DNA from: Monosporascus cannonballus
Taxonomy: Eukaryota > Ascomycota > Sordariomycetes > Xylariales
Direction: 5' to 3'
Length of the DNA: 64,000 nt
Assembly: GCA_004154925.1 (NCBI GenBank)
Contig: QJNS01000011.1
Coordinates: 248,001 to 312,000 of the forward strand
The position numbers and the translations under genes were made by a program. Below the pieces are notes generated by a model that ran no database searches, was not told where the DNA came from, and worked only from the letters and a program-made list of their open reading frames with translations. This document shows, piece by piece, positions 37,984 to 48,119 of this stretch; position 1 is the stretch's first letter; each line of letters begins with the position of its first letter.

Positions 37984-39167
37984 AGTTGGCTCCGAAGTTG
38001 CGGCGCAAACTGCAAAAAGAAAATTGAAGCTTCAAAGGGTTCAAATGGATCGGCAAAGCTGAGAAGCTCACGGGCCGGCGCGTGCACCCGGCCCTATCTA
38101 ATGTGGGGTACTTATCTTAGGTACCTCATTGCTGCCAGCTCCCATACCACTTTTAGGGGGGTCCTGGCAACGTGGATTTGAGGCCGACCCTGATACATCA
38201 GTATTAACATATCGAACACAAGTGAAATATACAGGTCCGTGCCAGTAATTGGTTTTCAAGATATCCCTGTTCGGCAAGGTGGGTGACCATAGAACACGTC
38301 ACGCCTTCGTCGCACTCGCCGCCGTTTCTGCAACCCTGCCCGCTACTGAGGAAAAGGCTGAATTCAAATGCAGACCCTCAAAGTACACGATTCTCGAATA
38401 TGCCCAAAGCGTGTTTGAGAGAACCTGCGATAACCTCCGTATCAAGAGGTTTTGGCGATTCAGGTTCGGGGCATGATTTATGTATGAGCATCTGCCGTTC
38501 GTCACGCTGCAAACTATTAGCTGTATAACCACCTATGCTAACTGGTATTGCTACATCTAGACACCAGCATCCCGCCTCGTCCTATGAGGACATGGCTGGG
38601 ATGGTTAATGACATGGCTTCGTGAACATAGGGTGGCGCAACTTGATGGTTTGGATAACAGGAGATCTTAGTCACCCTTTAGTATTCTTATTCTGGTTTGT
38701 GTCGGTGTACGATAGTGAAGGTAACGATATATTTTATCTCCGCCTCTCTCTCCCTCAACTCCTTCGGAACCCATGAATGCCTTGTGGCTGGCCTTCAAAT
38801 TATGTTACGAATGAGATACACCCTCATTGGCAGTTTGGGTGAATTTTAGTACAGCAAAGCTTTGCTTAACTACTCTATGAGGTGTATAATTCTACCTATT
38901 AAAACTAGGGAGAATGCTAAAGACAGTTCAGAGTTAGTTATCAATGATAATGGGGGAAAAGGGCAGAACAGATTCATATTGGTGGATAGTAGTCAGGAGG
39001 TATCTGACAGCTCCATCACACGGAAGTCCCGACCGAGGTGACATCGGCGAGTTATACTAGTAGTCATCTTACCACAACAAACTCGCGGGCGAGCGGGGTT
39101 CCTACATCAACCCGTCCTCTTAAGTCGACGGACACAGAATTATCTATTAGCGACTTCGAAGCTCAAC
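37984..39167. other. Intergenic between divergent genes
   Basis: This 1.2-kb interval separates the minus-strand DMAC1-like gene from the plus-strand SDR. It must hold both promoters. Frames at 38249-38528 are unrecognised and short. No TATA box is convincing. Confidence 0.5.
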
Positions 39168-40160
39168 ATGGCGCCCGATACTCTGTCCCTAACTGGTAAA
39201 ATAGCCATCGTAACCGGGGCAGGCCGAGAGCCCGGCATCGGTGCTGGAATCGCGACGGCGTTGCTCGCGACGGCGCGGCTGTGGTTCTGAACGTTGTGAG
39301 CGATTCCACGATCCCGAAGGCAGCTGTAGTGGCGGAGAGGCTACGCACCGACTACGGAGCTAGGTTCGCGACAATACAGGCGGATATCCAGTCGCCTGAG
39401 GGGGGCTGCGGAACTGGCCAAGAAGACTCTCGAGGCATTCGAAACAGCCCACATCGATATCTTGAGTCCGTACCACAACCGCCGATTGGGTATTACCAGA
39501 TCGTTACTGATTCCACGTCAGTCAATAATGCCGGTTGTCATATTCCCGGGTCAACACTCGACGTACCGTTAGAGACAATCCATAAACAATTCTCGGTCAA
39601 CGTGTTCGGCGTAATTTGTGAGCAATAGGAGAGGTGGTGGTGGTATCAAGGAAGAGTTACAGCTGACCCCGAGTATAATAGACCTCGTGCGCGCGGTGGT
39701 ATCGCACATGCCGCCAGGCGGACGCATTGTCAACATCAGCAGCATCTCGTCGAAGATCAGCCTCCCGAACATGCCCTTCTACAACGCTGCGAAGGCGGCC
39801 TCGGACTCGTTGACTCATTCCTGGGCGGATGAGGTACGTATCTCTTATATTGCCACGCTTGTTTCAATCCGCCAGCCTCTCAAGTTTTACTGACCCGCAT
39901 ACACACTAGTTCGGCCGGAGTCATAGGATCACGGTCAATTCGTTAGCGCCCGGCCCCGTGATGACGGATATGTGCAGGGAATTCAGGAGCAGCCCGGGGG
40001 AGAGGAGGCGACTCAATACATGATAAAAAGGACTCGGGCCGCTGAGCGGCTGGGCGAGATCGAAGATGTAGCGGATGCGGTACTCTTGATCGTGCAGGAG
40101 AAGAGTAGGTTCATTACCGGACAGTACATTGACGTCGCAGGCGGGCTCACTGATCGTTAA
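39168..40160 (+). pseudogene. Short-chain dehydrogenase/reductase (SDR), interrupted by frameshifts
   Basis: From ATG 39168 the classical SDR order is visible: cofactor motif KIAIVTGAGREPGIG, then NNAGCHIPGS, NVFGVI, GGRIVNISSISSK with the catalytic Ser, and FYNAAKAASDS with the YxxxK pair. The end is ITVNSLAPGPVMTDM, RLGEIEDVADAV and GQYIDVAGG. Probable introns: a first ending CAG at about 39520, 39618-39681 (GTGAGC..ATAATAG), and 39834-39909 (GTACGT..CTAG). After splicing, three single-base frame breaks remain, at about 39262, 39400 (in a G-run) and 39990-40005 (next to a G-run). All catalytic motifs are intact, so this may be a recent pseudogene, or a functional gene damaged by sequencing errors in G/C runs. 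Substrate unknown. Confidence 0.8.
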
Positions 40161-41512
40161 TGCGGACAAAGCGCTGTCTCCACAACTTTTAGAGACTGAG
40201 CTTTTGTTCAGTAACTTTGTCTGTTTATAACCAAAGCTCGGGGACCCCCTGGGCCTGACTCAAGGTTTTCCATGCTGTTGGCATTAGCGGCCGGGAATTC
40301 CTTTGCCTCAATCTTGAAGTCCGTTTAAACTGAACACTAACTACGACCGAGCTGAGACAGCCATAAGTGAGGAGTCTTTTGACCTATAGCGGTTTGGAAC
40401 ATAGTATGAATGTTGGCTGCTACTGCTTGTTTAATTCCACAATATTTCCTCGTTGCCCTGGACGGAACTCTTTGAAAGGTCTCCTCTTGTATCACCAGGA
40501 GGGCAGCTGCTCGGATGGCAGGGTATACTGGCAGCTGTCCACAGACCCGGCGTGAGCTGAGCCTTCGACAACTATGCAGATTTCGTTCCAATGTGTGGTC
40601 GAGCGCGGGTCACGGAGTGGAAGTTCTAAGCTGCGCAGCGCCCCTAAAGGCTGACGACCACGCAGCACATCGTAAAAGTTGAAAGGCGTGGTCTTATTAT
40701 GCCCAACCAGAGATTTGGGGGGGGGGGGGGTNNNNNNNNNNAACGCCGCGGGGATATTAGGGAAGTAGAAGCGGTACGCTGTAATATGAAACACTTAAAT
40801 CCGGGTCCTCAAAATTTCCTAAGGCAGGCAGCGGCGGGAGCTGGTGCCATTTTAACCTGAGTAGGGGCTGAGCAGCAGGTGAACGGTGGGTGAGCATGAT
40901 GATGACGGTAGCTCAGCTAGAGCATCATTTCCGACCACCAGGCTAGAGTTGCCATCCAACCACACCGTTGACAGAGCTAAATTATTCCCCTCTCCCTGCT
41001 CTCCCTACCATAAAGTTTTGTACGATATACATCCCACTATCCTCATGTTGAAAACGCCTTACGATCTCGAGAGTAGCGTGACCGCCCCTTACTAACTCGG
41101 CGCTAATACTTATATACTTTCGTTATTTGAATCGATCCTGGTTCGTATGGTGGATAAGGGTACCAAGTTATCCTTCGTATGGCCTCTAGATTTGATGCGA
41201 AGTGGGAGTAATCATAACCATCAGACCCAAAATGAGGCATCACGCCGGGATGCTGGCCAATTATGGCTGCACCTTATCAGACGCGAAGACACAACGCTCA
41301 ACTTAGGTAATACAATCATCTTGGGCCCGATGTTAATTCAACTTCATATAGCTCCTGTGTCTACTATATTAACGAAGTTTGTCCCTTCTTGGTGACTGAG
41401 GGATCCTGATACTTATTCGAAAGCCGTCACTCCGCTCTGAAGATTACTCCACAAACGCCGAGCACCGCGAATTACTGCCCCGCTTCCCCGGGAGACCCAG
41501 CCCCCTACCGCT
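40161..41512. other. Intergenic with an assembly gap
   Basis: The interval between the SDR and the HET-domain gene shows no recognisable gene. It contains a 14-G run (40717-40730) followed by ten N. The last few hundred bases are the likely promoter of the HET gene. Confidence 0.55.
40732..40741. other. Assembly gap (10 N) after a poly-G run
   Basis: Ten N follow a run of 14 G and a single T. A fixed-size N block next to a homopolymer is a scaffold join of unknown true length, so distances across it should not be trusted. Confidence 0.97.
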
Positions 41513-43876
41513 ATGTCAAGGCCAACTATTGAAGAGTTCAAGCGCAAGCTTGCCGAATTGGACCATGAAATCGCGCTTTCAACCAGACCGGGTCCTGATA
41601 ATTCTATTTGCGCACTATGTCGACCAGTGGAACGCCGCCTAAATGAGATCACGGAAGCTCGAGGACGAGATTTCTTCGCCGGTGCACGGGATAGCTCTAA
41701 CAACATCCATGTTGGAAATCTCAGCCATATTTTTGCTCATCCGGACTGCCCCTTGTGTGCTCTTTTAATCCGCCTAGTTCTACAAAAAAAGCAGCAGCAT
41801 CTATACAATGTGGTGAGCGACGCGGATACCAACTACGTTTTTGTCGGCGATATAAAGAACACCTTGCTCAGATTATCCAAGGAGGCGAGAACTGACGCCG
41901 ACTCTTTGGAAGAATCGGATGATGACAATAGTTGGATTGAGGAGCGATATGTGGATTGTTTTCAGATCTCAGTAGACGCGATTCCTGACACAGGAGCTAT
42001 CTCGGTATGGTTGCCTCAGGAGCAAACCGATGAAGTGAACGACGAGGAATCTCAGTTATTCATGCACTCTGAAGATTACGCAGCCGTATTCGGAGACCCA
42101 GCGAAACATTTGTTTCTTCCAAGGTCATATAATGGTGCACGCCGAGACATGGAGCTGATGAAGCGCTGTTATAACCACTGCATAACCCACCACGTTGACT
42201 GCGGTCGTCCCAATTCATCGGCAATGCCGTCAAGGCTCATCGATATATTGGAGATGAAAGTGATTGAGGTTGAACGAGAGTCCGCTCTCGAGTACCTGGC
42301 ACTCAGTTACGTATGGGGAGCGACACCTTTCATTACTCTGAGAAGTACAAACATCGCGTTCCTGCAAAGCCCGAACTCACTAAAAGATCATTCGGTACAA
42401 CTTCCGAGAACTATCTCAGACGCTATTACGATTGCACAGTCATTAAAATTCAGATACATATGGATAGATAGCCTATGTATCAAACAAGATGACCAAGGCG
42501 ACCAAGCGACAGAAATACAGCGCATGCATGAAATTTACGCGAACGCCAGGTTGACCATTGTGGCCGCCACAGGTTCGAGCGCTCATGCTCCCTTGCTAGA
42601 TATCGACCCGAACATACTTTCAAATCTGTACCACCCCATTGGTAGCCATCGATTCTGCCTTGACCGCCCGGAATTTCAGCACGTGGTCAACTTCACAACG
42701 TGGTTTACCAGGGGCTGGACGCTTCAGGAGCTCATCTGCTCAGCCAGACTCCTGTACTTCATGCCGGAAAGGACCTATTACAGCTGTAGTACCGGATCAT
42801 GGAGCGAGGATTTTCCACTCGATCCTGCAATGCCGGCGGAAATATACGAGCAGTACTTCCGTGATGACGATCCGAAAGGCATATCGTTTTCTGGTAAAGA
42901 GGACGCATCTGACTGCTATACCACAATGGTGGAGAAGCTATCCATAAGGCACTTTACGAAAAACGAAGACGTGCTGAAGGCCTTGTCCGGTATGTACTCC
43001 ATGTTTGTTCTGAACAAGCTGGGATCGGCAGCCTCAGGTATACCTATCAACTTCCTGGAAGCTAGCCTCATGTGGCAGCCGGCTGGGCGACTTAAGAGAA
43101 GAATTGTTAGTTCGCCAAACCCGCCATACCCTACATGGTCATGGGCAGGCTGGACTGGACCAGTCACTTACCCCTTCTATCGAATCGAAAATCTAGACCT
43201 TCAGCCAGTCGTCCAATGGTATCTTTATATGGGAATATCAAACGACGCTACCGGCCAGTACGCTTTTGCTGATGTGGCGGATCTTGTTGCGAAACCGATC
43301 GTCTCGGCAAAGAGAACTTGTTGGTCTCTACAACCGCCAGAACTACTAAGCCCTCTGGCTTTTGGCAAAAGAACTTTCTCCAAGCTAGATTTACCCAAGC
43401 AGCTTGTGTCTAGCGCTACGGCCATCCTTGACAATACCGTTCTTTTATGTCACACGCGCACTTACACAATCCCTATTGAGAGGATCTTAGGACCTGAACT
43501 TCCAACGCGTGCAGGCTTGTGTTACTTCTCCGCTATCGATAGCGAAAGCAACACGATCGGCGAGTTCAAGTTGGAGACGGGCACTTTACATACGCTCATT
43601 GGGACGGAGGAGCCGGCCGAAGCTGAGGTGCTACCAATTGCCGACCTTGACTTTTCATCTCGGTCTTTGAAGGACCTTCTGTGGATGAGCCAGCACAGTC
43701 GGATCGGACAGTTTTCCGAGGCTTTTATGGAAGTTGCGGAGAAAGACCCTAATATCTCGATTGCTTTATGGATACATCGCCAAGATGGTATATCTCGGCG
43801 CGTCGCCCTTGGGTATATAACCAACTCAAGTCTGAGTCGCTCCGCTGGACGTGACGAATGGGTTATTCTCGGATGA
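41513..43876 (+). CDS. HET-domain (heterokaryon incompatibility) protein
   Basis: One exon, 787 aa, from the only suitable ATG at 41513 to TGA. The N-terminal third carries two Cys pairs (CALC at 33-36, CPLC at 79-82), seen in many HET proteins and possibly metal-binding. The HET domain spans about 261-416: YLALSYVWGATPFITL (261-276), then FRYIWIDSLCIKQDDQGD (313-330), IYANARLTIVAATGS (341-355) and FTRGWTLQELICSARLLYF (398-416). The C-terminal 370 residues have no domain I can name beyond the motif PYPTWSWAGWTGPV usual in this class. HET domains belong to the TIR-like group and trigger cell death on non-self recognition between fungal strains. Whether this copy is an incompatibility gene is not shown. 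It lies beside a RIP-mutated block, a common position for this expanded family. Confidence 0.93.
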   Translation: MSRPTIEEFKRKLAELDHEIALSTRPGPDNSICALCRPVERRLNEITEARGRDFFAGARDSSNNIHVGNLSHIFAHPDCPLCALLIRLVLQKKQQHLYNVVSDADTNYVFVGDIKNTLLRLSKEARTDADSLEESDDDNSWIEERYVDCFQISVDAIPDTGAISVWLPQEQTDEVNDEESQLFMHSEDYAAVFGDPAKHLFLPRSYNGARRDMELMKRCYNHCITHHVDCGRPNSSAMPSRLIDILEMKVIEVERESALEYLALSYVWGATPFITLRSTNIAFLQSPNSLKDHSVQLPRTISDAITIAQSLKFRYIWIDSLCIKQDDQGDQATEIQRMHEIYANARLTIVAATGSSAHAPLLDIDPNILSNLYHPIGSHRFCLDRPEFQHVVNFTTWFTRGWTLQELICSARLLYFMPERTYYSCSTGSWSEDFPLDPAMPAEIYEQYFRDDDPKGISFSGKEDASDCYTTMVEKLSIRHFTKNEDVLKALSGMYSMFVLNKLGSAASGIPINFLEASLMWQPAGRLKRRIVSSPNPPYPTWSWAGWTGPVTYPFYRIENLDLQPVVQWYLYMGISNDATGQYAFADVADLVAKPIVSAKRTCWSLQPPELLSPLAFGKRTFSKLDLPKQLVSSATAILDNTVLLCHTRTYTIPIERILGPELPTRAGLCYFSAIDSESNTIGEFKLETGTLHTLIGTEEPAEAEVLPIADLDFSSRSLKDLLWMSQHSRIGQFSEAFMEVAEKDPNISIALWIHRQDGISRRVALGYITNSSLSRSAGRDEWVILG

Positions 43877-44968
43877 TATTGTTGTGCGAACTAGGTCACT
43901 GGAATACTAAGACAAAATCCTCATTTCCTTTGTACAGATATTCATTAATTTTTATAAAAGATATACTGTAGGAATTTAATACAGAAGAAGGGCTACCCAG
44001 CGAGGGTTTGTAAGGGAAACGTGTAAGCGAAACCTAAAGAGCGTCGACTTGTATTATATCAAGCTACAAAAAAAACCCTGGAATTCTTGCACCAGCTTAG
44101 GAGGAAGCTGTGCGATATATATTAGTGAATAACCGTATTAATAATTAAACTATTCACCTATTAGTCCATATTATACATTATTAATCAAGGCATAAATAAT
44201 GGATGTATTTTAGGATATAGAAGAGTATTTCTATTCTCCCTCACCTTGAATAGGGGTAGCCCCACCTTTCCCGGAGCTAAGCTCCGGATTCCTAGATATA
44301 CGGTAATATATTTAATAAAATTGAAACTTTAGATGCATCTCCCTTGTTATTAAGAAGCAACCTGCCATTATCCATTATGAGGGACTTTATAGGAGAATAC
44401 TTGTGTGAAGTTCAGCCCAGAATAAAAATGTATTATGTAATGACCCCCACATGACTTCCCTAGTGAGAGGTTCCTCGTGCGGGATTACCCAGGTTAACAA
44501 TACACTCCGCCACGTTTCAGCGTGGTTTGTAATGTTGGCCAAAATTTCGTACGAAGAATTTTACCGTATATCTAATAACGTCCACATATGGTTCCTATTG
44601 TTGGACGAATAAGCCTTAGTTTACACGAAGCTACCATCTTAACGAACCTTAGATAAGTGGTACGGCCTGGTCCCCCGTAACGGCTCCTAACTATGTACTG
44701 TGTGCCGGGTATATAAATATATAGCTGTAAGCACCCAGTTGATTGCTACAATTGCGATCAATAGCCGTTCTTTTGCCCTTTGGCTTAGAGGTGCGGGGTG
44801 CAGCCGTAACATGTACCTCGTAAAGAAGGCAAAGGCCGAGATCCGGGTTTTATAACATTAGATACGCGTCTTAGAGTGTAATGTATCGTAGCTGGTGGAG
44901 ATCGGTTAGGCTGCTTCAGCCCTAAAGCCCTGTTTGTTATACATAATTAAAGATTTGATTCTACCAAT
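43877..44968. other. Intergenic between convergent genes, with a candidate MITE
   Basis: The HET gene (plus) and P450 (minus) converge here. Apart from the inverted-repeat element at 44295-44572 the stretch holds no gene. A palindrome (GGAGCTAAGCTCC) lies near 44273. From about 44602 (TGTTGGACG...) to 44900 the sequence, with a TATATAAATATATAG box, resembles a decayed solo LTR, but no target duplication is clear. Confidence 0.45.
44295..44572. mobile_element. Candidate small MITE with 12-bp inverted ends and TA flanks
   Basis: GATATACGGTAA at 44295-44306 is repeated as its exact reverse complement at 44561-44572, and both ends are flanked by TA (44293-44294 and 44573-44574), so 14 bp match perfectly. 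The 278-bp interior has no coding frame and contains a small hairpin (CCACG-TTTCAG-CGTGG, near 44511-44526). A Tc1/mariner-type non-autonomous element would look like this. The short ends make the call tentative. Confidence 0.5.
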
Positions 44969-46747
44969 TCATGTCGCCTTACTTTCCTTACCAGCCGGCA
45001 CAAATCTCACTTGCAGCTCCGGCTTCGTAAAGAATCCATAGTGGAGCAAAGTATCCTCTAGGTTAAAATGTTGCCCTGGCACCTGAACTACGTCATATGT
45101 CCAAAGCACTTTAGCTAAAAACAATTTCCCCTCCAACCAAGCTGTCAGATCCTGATGTGCCGAAAAATGTGAGGCCCCACACTACGGCAGGACACTATCA
45201 GGTCTTAAATCTCACACAAGCCAGTTTCTGACCCGGGCACATCCTCGGGCCAAGGCTGAAGGGATAGAAGCTCTTCAAATGATCATTGGTAAATGAAGAG
45301 TCATAAAGTGGATGGTCGCACGGGAGCCACCGCTGCGGTCGGTAATGAAGGGGATCGTGGAAATAACTTGGGTTTCGAGCGAGGGCAAAGATGCAGGTTT
45401 GAACATGAGTCTATTAGCAGTTGGCTTTTCTTCCTCCTCCTCTTTGAAACGAAATAAAATAGCTTACCCCTTTCGGAACGTAGCGTCCATCTACCACAGC
45501 GCCTGGGCTGACACGTGGCAACCCAGTGTTATTTCTTGGTAGCATGCGTAATGTTTCCTCCAGACAAGCATGGAGATATGGGAGGGTTGCCAAAGCACCT
45601 GGGGTGATATCTTCGTACCGCGTGAATTTCTCCCTAATCTCTTCGGTCAAGATCTTGTAGCATTCGGGCTCTTGGATAAGAAGCACAAGACTGCCGTAAT
45701 ACAAGTCGCCCATGGGTTCCAACCCAGCGAACATCAGCTGAAATGCCAACGAGCCGATATGGGTGACTTCACGGTACTCGGTAGGAGATGGACTGTTAGC
45801 AGGCACAATGTAGTCGAAGAAATCTACGTGCTCGGTGTTTCCCTTTTGCTCGATACGCCAGGCCACGCTTTTTCGAATCGTTTTTTCGGTTGCGGCGAAC
45901 AGCCTTACCTTACCCATTGGCGCAAACAAGTATTGAAATGGCCTAAGAAGAGGGAACCGTTTAAAGACTTGAAGAACGGTAGCAAACAAGTTGAAGCTGA
46001 GAAGAACATCGAGGTGTACCGAATCTTTCACTGTAAACCCGCGAGATAGAGATAGCGTCAGTAGATATTCGATTATAACTTGGGGGAAACATACTGTCTC
46101 TCATTTGATACATCTTCTCATTCCATGTCAGATCCACCGACAAGTCCATCGCCAGCCAATTTGTCCACTTAACAAGCTCTACACCGGACGGAGCTGTGCC
46201 TAGTTCCTTCATTTTCTCAACAAAGTAATCAACGTATTGGTGGACTAGTGGCTCCATAGCGCGTATGGACCGGGTGCTAAGCGCAGATGCGAGTTTCCTC
46301 GCAACTTCGCGATGTCGAGATGGATCCTCCTCCCATATTATACCACCAAGGTCCTTCCCACGGTTTTGGAAATTGGTTTTGACGAAGCTGTTGTTGTCCT
46401 TGTGATGGCGCAAGTATATATCTATATCGCGTCAGTAGCAAGCTTGTTTCACGAAATTGCTGTGTATACTTACCCGTAAAAGCCTTCGGCGTAAAGAAAG
46501 CAAGCTCGTTTGGGGCAATTCTGACGACTGGGCCATACTCGCGCAAAACGGTTTGAATAGCCCAGGGATATCTCCCAGAAAGCCTAAACTGATATCAACG
46601 CGAACTGGCTTGTCCAAAATCAGTGATTACTAACCAGTGATAAGCGTACCAAATGTTCGATATGGCTGCGATACGTGGACCTGGATGGCTAGAGAGTGGG
46701 TGAAAGTACAAAAGATAGAGGGCCCGAGATATCCCGTAGACCGAGAT
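44969..46747 (-). CDS. Cytochrome P450 monooxygenase, spliced, N-terminus unresolved
   Basis: Six exons join in one frame: 46747-46635, 46583-46474, 46421-46095, 46030-45468, 45410-45218 and 45141-44969; all introns are GT..AG, 51-76 bp. The product, about 493 aa as modelled, has ALYLLYFHPLSSHPGPR (end of the anchor and proline hinge), YGPVVRIAPNELAFFTPKAF, the K-helix CLEETLRMLP (ExxR), the PERF-type YRPQRWL, and the heme loop FSLGPRMCPGQ with the Cys ligand. It ends LEGKLFLAKVLWTYDVVQVP and FVPAGKESKAT. Two oddities: the I-helix reads FAGLEPMGDLYYG, so the usual Thr pair for oxygen activation is Pro-Met; and stops lie just upstream of exon 1 in frame, so either another 5' exon exists or the anchor has been lost. 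The first boundary (46747) and the 45217 donor are the weakest. Pathway unknown; no partner synthase is nearby. Confidence 0.82.
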
Positions 46748-47029
46748 CTACAAATGCAGCAATGTGAGTCAATATATGTGAGCATGTCGTGGAATAGGGG
46801 TATATATGTTAGTCATCAAGCTCCCAGAACCCGGAAGAACCTTATTCCGGCGCGCCTACAGTATATAGAGAGCTTCCTAGCCACCGCTCCCTGGAGCTCA
46901 ATTCTAGCCAGGCAATTTTCACTTCCCACACTCTATGTTACCTTATCTTCTAATCAGCTTAACTGTCACAGAGCATGTACTGGATTGCGGAAACTAGGGT
47001 GAGGGAATGGTACCAGTGGAAACCCACGC
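46748..47029. other. Upstream region of the P450 gene
   Basis: This short interval should contain the missing 5' exon or promoter of the minus-strand P450. Immediately upstream of the first confident exon the same frame reads hydrophobic residues interrupted by TAG and TGA. I cannot identify a start codon followed by a membrane anchor. Confidence 0.4.
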
Positions 47030-47046
47030 AAAAAAAAAAAAAAAAA
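47030..47046. repeat. 17-A homopolymer at the edge of the AT-rich block
   Basis: Seventeen consecutive A lie exactly at the transition from gene-bearing DNA to RIP-like DNA. They might be the tail of a retroposed element or a simple microsatellite; no flanking duplication is clear. Confidence 0.7.
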
Positions 47047-47089
47047 CCACGGGTCACGTATAGGAGTTTTATTTTTTCTTTAAAAATTT

Positions 47090-47147
47090 CTATAAGTGAC
47101 CTGTAAGTATTTTCAAATATTTTGAAATACTTACGGGTTACTTATAG
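47090..47147. repeat. Imperfect 27-bp inverted repeat (hairpin)
   Basis: The left arm (47090-47116/7, CTATAAGTGACCTGTAAG...) pairs with the right arm (47121-47147, ...CTTACGGGTTACTTATAG) across a loop of a few bases. The mismatches are G/A and T/C transitions, plus a one-base indel. A related direct motif (ACGGGTCACGTATAG) sits at 47050-47064, so three copies of one motif cluster at the block edge. It may be the end of a mutated DNA transposon. Confidence 0.6.
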
Positions 47148-47424
47148 ATAAAGAAATAATTTGAAATAATCGTATACAAATAACTAGCCAAAAACTTTAA
47201 GTACACGATAAAATACTAAGAAATAATTATATATAATTAAAAACCGAAATTTATTAATAATATAAAACTTTTAAATATTATAAATAAATTAACGCTATAT
47301 CCTACCTATATCAAATATATTTAAACCGCATTTTTAATTAAATTATTAAACTAAACCTTAAATACGGTTATCTCGTCGATTTTCTTTTTTCTAATTACGG
47401 TAAATCCATTTTCTAGCCGATTGA

Positions 47425-47429
47425 ATACC
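47425..47429. other. Target-site duplication, left copy (ATACC)
   Basis: ATACC directly precedes the 5' LTR and is repeated at 54680-54684 directly after the 3' LTR, as expected for integration with a 5-bp staggered cut. Confidence 0.85.
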
Positions 47430-47860
47430 TGTTACGTTCAAAAAGGACTCCACTAGGCCCAAAGGAGGCCCAGGAAATTGGAAACGCTCGGGATCTCCAC
47501 CTTTTATCGGATAAACCTTAGGTCTTTGTTAATCTTTAAAAATACCAGGAGATTCGTAGACGACAAATATCATAGTTTTTCGAGATCCTTAAAAACCATA
47601 AAAAACATAAAAGATAAAAAGGATATATAAGGTTTGGGTTTTTTATATAAATAATTACTTACTTAATTTTTCGTTCCTTAATTATTAATTTAAGTTTTTA
47701 ACCAAAAATAATTATATTGTTTTTTAATTAAAAGAAAAATACTTTAAAATTTCCTTAACGAATATATTAAATTATTTTTCGCCTTATTATTATTTATAAA
47801 TTAAAACTTTTTTCGGATATTACTTATACCTTTAAATAAATATATAATAAGTTCGTTATA
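47430..47860 (+). repeat. 5' LTR of the chromovirus
   Basis: It starts TGTTACGTTC and ends GTTCGTTATA; the usual terminal CA has become TA, a RIP-type change. It aligns with 54249-54679 over its whole 431 bp, sharing blocks such as CCACTAGGCCCAAAGGAGGC and GGATATATAAGGTTTGG, which likely includes the TATA box. Confidence 0.9.
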
Positions 47861-48119
47861 TTTTGATAATTTTTTAATTAATAGCCGATAAATAATTTAT
47901 TATTTAATTAAAATATAAATTTTCTTAAATTTAATGCAAATAATAACATAAGATAATATTTAAAAAATAAATAATATATACGATTCCCGTTATTAATTAA
48001 AAAAACGTTATTAATAAGATTTAATGATTTACCCTTTATTAAAAAAGTTTTCCAATTAATTAATAATATAATACTTTTTATTATTCGATTTTAAGGAAAC
48101 TTATTATTTTCGTAACCCA

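Noticed and set aside
39168..46747. A secondary-metabolite cluster from the SDR, HET gene and P450
   Set aside because: There is no synthase, transporter or regulator gene, the SDR is broken, and the HET gene belongs to another process.
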